Origin: Larix kaempferi
Taxonomy: Eukaryota > Streptophyta > Pinopsida > Pinales > Pinaceae
Assembly: GCA_027924585.1 (NCBI GenBank)
Contig: BSBM01000602.1
Location: forward strand, 5,393,501-5,457,500
DNA length: 64,000 nt
Direction of reading: 5' to 3'
The notes under the pieces are model-generated. The model was given only the letters and a program-made list of their open reading frames with translations, had not been told where the DNA came from and did not search any database. Position 1 is the first letter of the stretch, and each line of letters starts with the position of its first letter. Below, one piece after another: positions 11,039 to 21,409 of the stretch. The position numbers and the translations under genes were made by a program.

Positions 11039-12054
11039 GAGTGGTATCAGAGCTCTAGGTTCAACACTACGGCTGTTGGGCCCTTCATAGAGATATAAAT
11101 CATTGTGTGTACATGCATTTTGTATTTGGAACTAAAATGCATTAAAGAAACCTCAAGATTGCATGGCTTCTGTTTGTTGGAATGGGAAATCATTTCCATG
11201 ACTGTTTGGGGATTTTTGCAAGCTGCTTGCATGGATTGTATTCTATGAAATAGAGGAAGGAGCGAGAAAATTCATTTTCAGGATGAATGCTTGCTCTAAT
11301 TTGTCCCCAATGCTGTAGCATTCAGTTTGTATTTGTCTGTTTGCCTCCATGGAGGAGAGAAAGGAGGGGCAACCTCTGCCATCTTATATTGTTTTGTTGT
11401 TGTTGTTGTTGTTAATTGTTGTGCATAGGAGATGATTCATCATGTGCTTGAGACCTTGACTAATGATGAATCCATGTTCCTTGAATGTCCATGATGCTTT
11501 GAATGCATGAACTTGAATGTTGAGCATGGCTGGAAATGAGTTTTGTTTGTTAATTTCCTGAGTAAAAGCATGAATAATCAGTTGTTACAGCCCCATGTTT
11601 TAATGATGATTTTTACTTACAATGAATCCACATTGTGTGGCCAATTGATGGTTTTCAAGAAATGAGGAAAGCCTGCAAATTATGCCCTTATGCTCATGAG
11701 TCTCCTTACCCATGCTTGTTGGCTGCTTGGAGATTAATTGTGAATCCATTGGTTGGATTGTTGAATGTGAAATGAAAAGAAAATACCTTATTAGAGATTT
11801 GCAGGCAAGAGACAGAATGGTTTTGATGTGGAATTGGGAAGTTGGGGGCGGCATGCTGATTGAGAAAAATGACAGGGTCAGACTTCTCAGATGAAGAATA
11901 GGATCACACCATTGCATAGAGCTCTCCAAGAGCTTTCCAACGGTACCAAATTTTCCTTATTTGGTTAAGGGACGAAGGAGAAACGGACCTCGGAAGTTAC
12001 AGGAAACGCAAGGTGCGCGGCGACAGTTTTAAATCTGCGCGGTGCGCGGCAGCG
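11039..12054 (+). other. B internal region, 5' part, no gene seen
   Basis: About 1 kb without a credible reading frame. The stretch after the PBS, TCAACACTACGGCTGTTGGG, resembles the same place in A (19,945-19,965). At about 11,915-11,960 lies ATAGAGCTCTCCAAGAGCTT followed by TCCAACGGTACCA, a block also present in A's LTRs. Confidence 0.7.
11042..11053 (+). promoter_or_regulatory. Primer binding site of B (tRNA-iMet)
   Basis: TGGTATCAGAGC, three bases after the 5' LTR, matches the 3' end of plant initiator methionine tRNA. Confidence 0.9.
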
Positions 12055-12516
12055 GATTGCGCGCGGATTGTGCGCAGATTGCGCGCGGATCGCGCACAGA
12101 TTGCACGCGGATTGCGCGCAGGTCGCGCACAGATGGCGTACAGATTACGCGCGGATCGCGCACAGATTGCGCGCGGATTGTGCGCAGATAGCGCGCGGGG
12201 CGCGCACGGATCGCGCGCGGATTGCGCGTAGGTCGCGCACAGATTGCGCGCGGGGCGCGCACAGATCGTGCGCGGATTTCGCGTAGGTCGCGCACAGATT
12301 GCGCGCGGGGCGCGCACAGATCGTGCGCGGATTTCGCGCAGGTCGCGCACAGATTGCGCGCGGATTGCGCGCGGGGCGCGCACAGATCGCGCGCGGATTT
12401 CGCGCAGGTCGCGCACAGATCGCGCATAGGTTGTGCGCAGATGGCGTGCAGGTTGCGTGCGGATAGTGCGCGGATTGCGCGCAGGTTGTGCGCAGGTGGC
12501 GCACAGGTGGAGCACA
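12055..12516. repeat. CpG-rich 11-bp minisatellite, 42 units
   Basis: The stretch divides into 42 consecutive 11-mers of the form GATTGCGCGCG, GATCGCGCACA or GGTCGCGCACA without a phase break (462 bp). From about 12,241 a five-unit (55-bp) higher-order block repeats. Because 11 is not a multiple of 3, each open frame reads as an Arg/Ala-rich 11-residue repeat; these frames (for example 11,997-12,524 minus) are by-products of the repeat. The GC content is far above the surroundings. Confidence 0.95.
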
Positions 12517-15500
12517 GGATGCAAAGGGAGTTTAAAATGTGAAAAGTAAGGAGTAGTTAAACCCAGAATTTTTAAAAAGATGAATGGTGCATCAAAATTG
12601 AGATCCGCGAAGTGCCGAGTGTTCCTTGTTATATGGACTAACTTTTCCCAATATAAAAGTTTTGCGATTCTTCATAGATTTTCTTCCACAGGTGGCTGAA
12701 GTTGGCATTCTGGACCAGAATGCAACTGTGTAAAATGTGCAGAATTATTGGTAAGAGTTGTCATTTTTGAAACAACGTTGTTTCCACACCCGATGTCGGA
12801 ATGGAGCACGGGGACAGGCATTGGAAAGCTTGTCCAGCAGGGAACAAGGATGCATGACCAGAGTTTGAATGAGTTCTACATATATCACAGATATTTAGCG
12901 CAGAAGAGTGCCAATGGCTGTTTGACAAACAAAATTTTGTTGTCAATATGGGCAATTTCTACAATTGCATGATATGGAAGAGGAATTCCATGTTACAAGG
13001 AGGGATTGAAAAGGGAAGAATTCCTTAAACCCCTGTTTGTTATCATACTTATAATTATGAAATTGTCATATTGCATAAAAATGTTAAAAATGTAAGGGAT
13101 TACATAGGTGTATATGCACTAGATGGCATCTTAATAAACATTGCATAGTGCATATGGAAATGCTTGTGCATAAATGGGATATTGCATATTGGTAGAATAA
13201 TGAAGTCTGCATATGCAATGAACCACTAATGGAGAATATTGTGGTTGATAATCACTATTGATGTTGGTATTGGTCGTAGGACCAAAGATAACAAAGAGCA
13301 TGGCTAAATGTGCTGAGGATGTTGTTGCATGAAGCCAACAACCTTATGCAGAAAGGATGGTGCAACAAATCTATGATCATAAAGTTGGCAAAAGGACTGA
13401 GCAGCCTTGGTAAGAGGCCAACTGATCAGGTAACATCAGGCGATGTTAATGGTAACCATGCAGGTAATGATTATTGGTGCCAAATGGCATGAATGTTGAA
13501 AGAGGATTTGGTAAGATCTCTTCAACTATGTTTGAGCTATGTTGAGTTAGTTTTCATGTGATATTGAATACCGATTGGTACTGTTAAACTACCAAGCTTG
13601 GTGAGGAGTGGGTAAGTGAAGGAAATGATCCTTGCACCCTATGACTGTTTAGAAATTTCAATGCATTCATATGAATTTATATCATGCCAGGTGTATGTTG
13701 GTTATGTGCTTAATAACCCAAGCAAGTGAGGACTGGTGGTCCTGATTATGGTAATGCAAGTATATGAGATAGTCATGTTTCGATCATAATATGCTTGAAT
13801 GCATAGTACTCATGAAACAATGCGAGGTAGCATTGAGTAGATGTGCATTAAGAGATTTTATAAATCTTGTGATGCATTGTATAGATGCATAGGACTGATG
13901 CATATGTTATTGCAAAATAAATAATGAATGAAATGATGAATTGATGATAATTCTAGGATCATTTCATGGGCTGTTATGAATGCAGAATAGTAAGTGCATG
14001 AAGAGCCCAATCATGATCGATGGGCTGCTAGAATGCTCTGTGGAAGGACAGAGTTGTATGAATGATATGACTGTGAAATTTGATCTAGAACTTATGAGAA
14101 GGAATCTCATGGTTGAGAGCTCTAAGTTCTGTTAGTAAGAACAGTTGTAAATCTCAGATTTGTAAGTGTTTCAGATTTGAAATTTTGCTAATAATTGCTA
14201 ATGACTGTTTGGCTTATGTGAAAATGTGTCAGGAGGACATGCTGTAAGTGGATGCTCATGTATGGCAGCGGGCATAAGACCATAACGGGCAGAGTGGTGT
14301 CACTTACATGAGCCAAGCAATATGAGGATAGCCTCATGGATAAGAAAACCAATTTCTGTAGTAGACAGAGTTGCAAATTCATGCTGAATTTAATTATTAG
14401 TACCATGGATTGGTTATGAAACAATCAGATTTGAATGGTATTGTTAAATGTTGCTGACTGTGTGGCTGTTTAATAAGTGTGCCAGGGAGACACATTGCAG
14501 TAAGACCGAGAGAGAGAGGTCCTGCAGAAGCCAAACTTCATGGGAAGGGATTCCATGATTTGAAAATGGGTTTCAGGTGAAACGCCATAAGACATTATTA
14601 ATGTCTCATCTGCACTACATGATTGGTAAACAATATGAGTGAGATGGTGAATATTATGTCAGTAAGACATGTGAGAGGCATGTAACATCAAAAGGAATTG
14701 GGATGGCAAACCGAGGGACTGTCAACTCAGAGAAGGAGCCCCCATTCCTCATTAAAGAAGAGAAATAACATCTGCAAAATGGATAAGTGTTCCACAAACC
14801 CTGAATGATATATATATATATATACATGCATGTCTAATTATTAGAGTTAATATGCAGAGCATGTTTTGATTTTATTTCCATTATGGCAGACTGCTTGAAG
14901 TATTATTAGGACCTTCATAGTTCACATCAGTAAGGAGTGCACGCCTTTCTGGTGCTGAGTTATGTTAGGGATGCCAATATTGACTACGCCTTAAGGGAAT
15001 GGACGCATTCCTGGTGTTTCAAGGTTGGATAGTGAATGTTGTGAAATATGTTTACAGTTTTAGAGCAGCAATACTAATGAACTTGCTTATCCATCTTGTG
15101 TTGACAGCCTAAACAAATTATAATTGATGTTACACACTAAAGAATCAAAATAAAAGGATGTTGTGAGGGGTTGTGGTGGAAGGGTTAATATAAATAAAAG
15201 GATGTTGTGAGGGGTTGTGGTGGAAGGGGGATTTTGATGAAGGGTTGTGAAGTATTGATGAAAGGGGCTATTATGTGCCTATGGCTCCATAGTAGATCAT
15301 TGACCTAGAAATGGTCGTAGTGAAGTTTCCTTCCAGTCGGCGTGAAGGTGTACTGGTAAGGTGTTAATTATTTGATGATTTGGAGCAGCCTGCGTGCTGG
15401 CCAAACATCCTAGTCCGCAGGAGGATCCCAAGGCTTATAAAGTAAAAGCAGGACCCTGTGGACCAGAGAAGAAATGCACAATACAGATAAGTATTCAATT

Positions 15501-16701
15501 TCATTCATTTCTTATTTGAAATAATGAAGGTTTCAAGCATAAAGCTTGTAACAGTGAGCTGATGCATTATTGTTTCTTTGTTGGAAACCTTGGTCAATGC
15601 AGGAAGCAAGGACCCTGAAAGAACTAAAAGTTGCTTGGTAAATCCAGAGAGTGACTGGTTGAGCATTGATTAATTGATGTTGTGGAGCAGCCTGTGCGCT
15701 GGCCAAACATGCAAGAGTATTGATGTTGTGGAGCAGCCTGCGTGCTGGCCAAACATACAAGACTATTTGATGTTGAGGAGTAGCCTGCGTGCTATCCCAG
15801 CATTCGTTATTATACCCATAGGAGATCCAAGGCTTGTAAAGCAAAGAAGGACCCTATGGAATAAAGTGAAGACATCCAATGCAGATAAGTATTTGGTTAT
15901 CTTGTAATTTCTTGCTTATGAATATACATGTGTATATGATTTGGTTATGATTTCCTATGAAAATAAACTAAACATGTGAATTAATTCAATGTTTGAGTGT
16001 AGGTATTGCTGGAAGCAATGACTATGAAAGCATCTTAAGGATGCATGTGGACATGTAACCGTCCTAAAGAGCTCAGCATGAGCAGTAATGGAAAGATGGG
16101 GCTAGTGGGACTGTGTGAGTCCTAGCAGCCAGGAGTTGTAGATAAACCATGTGGAGGGACTCCATGGTTGAGAGGTCTGAAATAGACCATAGACATTAAG
16201 TGTCATAGCCAAGAAGGGCAGGTCAAGCATTCACGTTGAGGTGAAAGAGACTAGGAGCATGAAAACCACCGTGGTGGTGTGGGTTCCAGAATGGAACAAG
16301 ACTAAGAGAAGAAACTCTTACTGCTCTCTCTTTCCTTTTTATTGATGCATTTATAAACACAGAAAATTGTTGAATGCATGTATGGCTAAAAGTAGAGTGT
16401 GTTTATTTGCTTGAAATAAATTGTGAATGCTGAAGTAGTTAATTTAACGTGAATGGATGAACATGAAAGAATTCACGTGTATGCTGGAAAAGCATGGAAA
16501 GTGTGAAAGTCTCATGAATAGAGCATGGGACCTCCATGTCAATTGGGGAAAAACCATTGACTGATTTTTTTTTATGTTTGGGTTATGCTTGGCCTAATGA
16601 TAATTGTAATGATGAATTTCACAGGTGGAAATTAAATCATTTGGTTGCAGTTGTTATGAGCAAGTGTTGCTTGTGAGCCAAGTGAGAACCAGCTGTGCAC
16701 G
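12517..16701 (+). other. B internal region, middle part, no gene seen
   Basis: About 4.2 kb without coding motifs of a retroelement. It holds degenerate internal repeats: TAAAAGGATGTTGTGAGGGG at about 15,153 and 15,196; three copies of GAGCAGCCTG(C/T)G(T/C)GCTGGCC-like sequence at about 15,383, 15,686 and 15,730 plus a degraded fourth at about 15,778; and two diverged blocks of about 255 bp at about 14,170 and 14,428. Confidence 0.7.
15370..15900. repeat. Degenerate duplications inside B
   Basis: The segment from GGAGCAGCCTGCGTGCTGGC through GGACCCTGTGGACCAGAG to CAGATAAGTATT (about 15,381-15,495) is repeated in eroded form at about 15,776-15,895; shorter partial copies lie between. Confidence 0.65.
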
Positions 16702-16902
16702 ATGACCATGGCAGCAGACCATAGGCTATTAGAATTGGCTGAAAGTCTTCTTCAAGCAAGTGCCAAGACCCAAGAAAATCTTGGAGAGCTGCTCAAGATG
16801 CAAAAGCAGCAGAACGAGATGAACCTCAAGAGGTTAGCAGCCATAAAGTTTTCAGACTTATGGATGAGCTGGAAGATCCGAATCAGCAGGAGCAGCTCAT
16901 GA
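16702..16902 (+). other. Short coiled-coil frame near B's 3' end
   Basis: Starts MTMAADHRLLELAESLLQAS and continues with heptad-like LGELLKMQKQQNEMNLKRL. A +1 shift near 16,850 would extend it through MDELEDPNQQEQLMKIKG to a stop near 16,936. The charged, Gln-rich helix recalls the helical part of A's gag (about 20,300-20,420), but I cannot show homology. It may be a gag remnant, a small structural protein or chance. Confidence 0.3.
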
Positions 16903-17040
16903 AGATCAAAGGACTTGGTCCTGAAAGTTCAAAGTAAAGAACAGAATGCAGGGCAGATCTGCAAAGTTTTTGAAGTTTTGGACATGTGTAAATTGTATAT
17001 GTGTGCCTAAGTCTTGGAACACCGAGGACGGTGTTATTCT

Positions 17041-17053
17041 AAGGGGGAGGGGA
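17041..17053 (+). promoter_or_regulatory. Polypurine tract of B
   Basis: AAGGGGGAGGGGA directly precedes the 3' LTR. The preceding GGACGGTGTT(A/G)(T/C)TCTAA is shared with A (about 24,836-24,850). Confidence 0.85.
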
Positions 17054-17054
17054 T

Positions 17055-18479
17055 TGTAATACCCCATTTTGACCCTTAGGATATATTATCATTTAATGTA
17101 AATACTGTGTACATGTGACGTATGTTTTCCTAGCGTGGAGCTCAAGGCCAAGGCCCCGCTAGTGAAAACCCGAATTTGGTTTAAAAGGGCAAGCATTGAT
17201 ATTTGATATCCATGTGCTCTTAAGCCATGGAAATTGTAATAGGATGTAAATAAACATCATGCAATATAAAGTTCCAAGACTGGCTATGGAGGCAACGAAT
17301 GAGAAGGGGCCACGTGTATCCACTAGGGAGTGGTGAGGGGGCTATGGGATTGAACCATAGGCTGCCATATGTCACCTTGAGAACCCATTTGACTTTCCTG
17401 GATGACATTTAATTCTGTTGTAAGGAAGTGGTTGAGGAAGTCAGTCCATGGCTTCAATGGAGCATGGGCAGCCCAGAAATTCGTATGGCAGAGTATGGGC
17501 TCTGTTTTCTTGTACCACAAGCCACTCTACCTCATGGATGTTGCTTCTTCCTCATCCCCATTCCATTGGGAAACTTACCGGCACCATTCTCCATCCAAAA
17601 ACGATTTGCCAGCAGAGAGCAAAACCAGAAATCGCGACTTTGAAAGAACCCGCATTTTGGGAAGCCAAAAACGCCCAGATTTGGCATCGGACAGTGAAAT
17701 CCAATGGGGGATCCATTGGTATGAACCTTGGGGTGAATTTGGGAGCATTAGCTACCCCGAAATCCATTGGAAATCCCAGTTTTTACAGCCCAGAAATGAA
17801 GTGACGGGATTGAGTTATTGGATAACAGAACTGTGAGAAATCCAAGTGTGAATGACTGAGCAGAGGTTTGGTTTGCTTGGTAAACCCAGTGAAGGCTAGA
17901 ATCTCAAGGAATTAGCAGCTGGACCTTTCTATGCCCACCCTAAAGAGAACTGGAGGGAAGGGACGCCTGAGGGACTGTGCAGCAGAGAAGGGGACCTTCC
18001 TTGTGTTGGGGTGCGGTAGGTATTGTGGGTGCCATGACTGCTGAGATCATTTGAGATGCCTGTAGATTTGTGGTTGAGCTCACTGGATTAGCATCCTCCT
18101 CATTTGTCATCCATATGCTTGATAAACCCAACTGTGTGTTGGCTTAGCATGGCTGTTTGAGTGAAACCCTGACTGTGAGTGAGCCATCTAGTTCCTCCTT
18201 AGTGGATACACAGCCCAGCTCGGGGGTGATCTCTCAGCTGAAAGAATATAGGCTGGACAGAGATCTATGGTTGGGTGGAACGTTGCTCTCACGTAGCCAG
18301 TCGTTGGACGTCTACTTCTCAAGATAAGTGTTCTGTGTATTATAAATTATTTGCATTTTGTGTTCTGCAATATGTTATGTTATCCATGTTTAATGAAATG
18401 AGTTGATTATCTTAATTTGGAATCCATGCATGGCATTGTAACGAGATTGAGTCTCTATATGCTGAATCATCTCCCGCTG

Positions 18480-18514
<35 letters not shown>

Positions 18515-18707
18515 AGGCACTACTGTTGGTGTGCTTGCTATTATGTTTAATTCCGCTGTGTTTATATTGAGATGAATCTGCATATAGAAGTTTTTAATTG
18601 TTATGAATTTATGAGTAATGTAATATTGGGGCTAAGTCTGCCAAAAGCCCCCGTATCGTTGGTAATGTTCTCTCCCCTGCATTTGGAAGGCGGGAGGGGA
18701 CGTTACA
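17055..18707 (+). repeat. 3' LTR of B
   Basis: 1653 bp. Compared with the 5' LTR I see A/G at about 17,350, A/T at about 17,508, C/A at about 18,065 and A/T at about 18,377, plus (AT)15 at 18,482-18,511 against (AT)20. Confidence 0.95.
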
Positions 18708-18712
18708 TTAAG

Positions 18713-19923
18713 ACTGTTGAATGAATGTAATATGAATGTGAGAAAGAGGTAGGTCATGTGTAAGCCTGAGTGGAAGACTGAGTACTAGTTGAATGCTTCA
18801 TTCATTGGCATGAGTTTAATGCATTGCTAATCTTACATGTGTTAGATGTATGGATAGCCTTCACTTATTTTATTATACGTATTTTGTTATGAGATGCTTA
18901 ACCTTGTAATGGACTGCTTAACCTTACTTAATCATGGGGATGGTTATGTGACCTGCGGGATTCCTAACCCTCTCTGTGATCCAGAGGAAAGATGGGTTAT
19001 GGCGGGGAACAGGTGGAGATCTGTTAAGGATTGGGAAGTATCTTGGAAGGTTTATAGGAATAAATTCAGAGAAGGAAATGAGGAGGTTAGATACCTCAAC
19101 TGGGAAAGGGGTTTTACCGTTGGATAGAGCTCTCCAATATCTTTCCAACGGTACCAACCTTGCCTCATTTGGATCCCGGATGAGGAAGTTATGCCCCTTA
19201 GAAGTTTGCAGTGGTAAACTGCAGGAACAGGGAAGTTGGACTTCAGCAATCTCGACTTCCGTAATGAAGATTGCGGATTGCAGATTGTGGAAGGGGAATT
19301 TTTCCGAAGGGTTGAAATTGAACTTCCGCAATTCCGACTTCCGCAATTGGGGTTGCGGATTGCGGAAAGACGCAATGCGGATTGCAAAAAGACGCAATGC
19401 GGATTGCGGAAAGACGCAATGCGGATTGCGGATTGCGGAAAGACGCAATGCGGATTGCGGATTGCGGAAAGATGCAATGTGGATTGTGGATTGCAAATTG
19501 CGGAAAGACGCAATGTGGATTGTGGATTGCAGAAAGATGCAATTGTGGGTTGCGGAAAGACGCAATGCGGATTGCGGATTGTGGAAAGACGCAATGTGGA
19601 TTGCGGATTGCGGAAAGACGCAATGCGGATTGCGGAAAGACGCAATGCGGATTGCGGAAAGACACAATTGCAGGTTGCGAAAAGACGCAATGTGGATTGC
19701 GGATTGCAGAAAGACGCAATGTGGATTGCGGATTGCGGGAAGATGCAATTGTGGGTTGCGGATTGCGGGAAGACGCAATTGCGGGCTGTGGATCTTAAAG
19801 GTGAGTTGTGGATCCGAGTCCAGTGCGGCTATGTTTAATTTTGGAAGTATAAGAAGAAAAAAAAAGTAATGTAAGATCTTCGATGGCCTCTGAAGGCCAC
19901 AAGGGAGGTCCTGGGATGTTACA
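18713..19923 (+). repeat. 5' LTR of A, part 2 (after B insertion)
   Basis: Continues A's LTR after the second TTAAG: ACTGTTGAATGAATGTAATA matches 26,214 onward in the 3' LTR. Ends GATGTTACA before the PBS. Confidence 0.92.
19351..19790. repeat. Hairpin-forming 22/29-bp minisatellite in A 5' LTR
   Basis: The core unit GGATTGCGGAAAGACGCAAT plus GC (22 bp) alternates with versions carrying an extra GGATTGC (29 bp). Many units contain CGCAATGCGGATTGCG, a perfect 6-bp inverted repeat with a 4-base loop. The array leaves reading frames open on both strands (for example 18,976-19,869 plus, 18,924-19,778 minus); these are not genes. Confidence 0.92.
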
Positions 19924-19926
19924 GAG

Positions 19927-19938
19927 TGGTATCAGAGC
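19927..19938 (+). promoter_or_regulatory. Primer binding site of A (tRNA-iMet)
   Basis: TGGTATCAGAGC three bases after the 5' LTR, identical to that of B. Confidence 0.9.
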
Positions 19939-20176
19939 TTCAATTACAACACTGGGGCTATTAGGGCCAAACCGTGGAAGGAATCGCACGCAAGGAAATG
20001 CCCGTGGCACTGTTTTAACTTAAGAAAACTCTTATTTATTAACTGTTTAATGAGTAATTTCCAAATTGTATGGATGTTTCAAGTTCTATGCTATCTAATA
20101 AACAATTATATCATGCACAGTGATTACATCAGGTATAGTTGAAGCGTACAGCAAGACCGTGTGTCAGAAAGCAAGA

Positions 20177-21406
20177 ATGGTGACCGTTAATGATGCATAC
20201 AATCCCTATGAGCCGGAAGAGGAAGTGCTAGGGGGAAATGTGCAGGAAGAGAACGTTGAAACAACATCTAATGGGAGAAGGGAGAAGGTGACTCCCCGGG
20301 ACTTGGTTGAGACCATGGTAAGCTTTAATGAGAGGCTGATAAAGGTGCAAGAAGAGCAACACCAGCTCAATGCAGCCATTCTGCAAAGCCTCATTGACAT
20401 GCATCAAAAAGTAAACATGGGGTCCAATCAAAGCAATATGGGCCGAGAAGAATGGAATGTTGTTAGCCATTATAGAGGTCATTCTAGGAAGAGGACTCCA
20501 AGCCACAAAGGGGGTGCTATGAGTAGAAGGCACAGGATATCCTCTTCGGGATCTCCTTCCAGCAGGTCAGAACACTCTAGAGACTCTCAAAGAAGTCCAA
20601 GACACACTTACAATCGGACTAAGAAAAGAAGGAGGTTCAGAGGGATCCCACAAGGAGAATTTAGGAAAGCAAGACCTCCTACCTTTGATGGAGAGAGAAA
20701 GACAATCCAAGAGGCGGAGGCATGGCTAATTGGAATAAAAAGTACTTCAAAATGCATGATTATTCAGAAAGTGAGAATGCTAGAGTTTCCATTTACAATC
20801 TAAATGGCAGAGCTTCCATTTGGTGGGAACATCTCATGAAGGTAAAGAGAACTAGTGAAAGAAGGACTGGCTGGGAGCGGTGTAAAAGATACTTTAAGGA
20901 TAAATATCTATCAGCTAGGTATTATGACAACAAGAGAAAAGAGTTCAATGAACACAGGTTGGGGAAAAATTCCATGGAAGAACATGTTCATAAATTCTTG
21001 GAATTATTAAGGTATGTAGACTACATCAAGAATGAAAGGGTGAAGATTCGGTGTTTCCTTGGAATCCTACCACAGAACTACAGGGATAGAATTGATTTTG
21101 TCCATCCACCAAGTTTGGACGAAGCCATTAGGATGGCCATGCTCTGTTCTGAGCAGAATAAAAGGAAGACAGATACTCAACCAACATGGAAAGGAAATCC
21201 CAAAGGAGGATTTGAACCAAGGAGAAGTGGCTTCAAACCACCTTTCAAGAATCAGTCCAAAAAAATTTCGACAGGGACAGCCAGCAAGATGTGGGTTCAA
21301 ACTAGCTGTAACAACAGAGAAAACATCAAAAGGACCACTTCAGTATTGGGGATGTGGAGACAACCACATGCTTAGAGACTACCCAAATCGAAGAGGGAAT
21401 CCCTGA
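20177..21406 (+). pseudogene. gag of A (frameshifted)
   Basis: Gag forms the particle core and packages the RNA. The likely start is the ATG at 20,177 (MVTVNDAYNPYEPEEE). A helical stretch ERLIKVQEEQHQLNAAILQS follows, then a basic Ser/Arg-rich part. A frameshift near 20,730-20,800 leads to the gag core (YFKMHDYSESENARV, ASIWWEHLM, NSMEEHVHKFLELLRYV, FLGILPQ). Another shift precedes a CCHC-like motif at about 21,340-21,385, YWGCGDNHMLRDYP, in which the first and last Cys are Tyr, so zinc binding should be lost. Not functional. Confidence 0.85.
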
Positions 21407-21409
21407 AGA

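Larger units (their letters stand above)
9376..18707 (+). mobile_element. Element B: young non-autonomous LTR element (LARD-like)
   Basis: A 9,332-bp element with intact termini (TGTAATACCCC ... GGGACGTTACA), 5-bp target duplication TTAAG (9371-9375, 18,708-18,712), a tRNA-iMet PBS and a PPT, yet no recognisable gag, PR, RT, RNase H or INT in 6.0 kb of internal DNA. By eye the LTRs differ at four positions plus a 10-bp AT-microsatellite length difference, which accounts for the whole length difference (1663 against 1653). It inserted into the 5' LTR of A and is related to A: similar LTR starts and ends, shared LTR blocks and similar bases around the PBS and PPT. Large internal DNA without genes fits the LARD class; an autonomous A-like partner would have to mobilise it (inference). 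Confidence 0.9.

Noticed and set aside
11047-11232. Short frame on the minus strand next to B's PBS
   Set aside because: Antisense, short, no motif; the region is leader DNA of B.
11997-12542. Up to 175-codon Arg/Ala-rich open frames on both strands
   Set aside because: They arise from the 11-bp minisatellite, which keeps several frames open; no start context or domain.
18924-19869. Overlapping frames of 200-297 codons on both strands
   Set aside because: They lie in the 22/29-bp minisatellite of A's LTR and appear in many frames at once.
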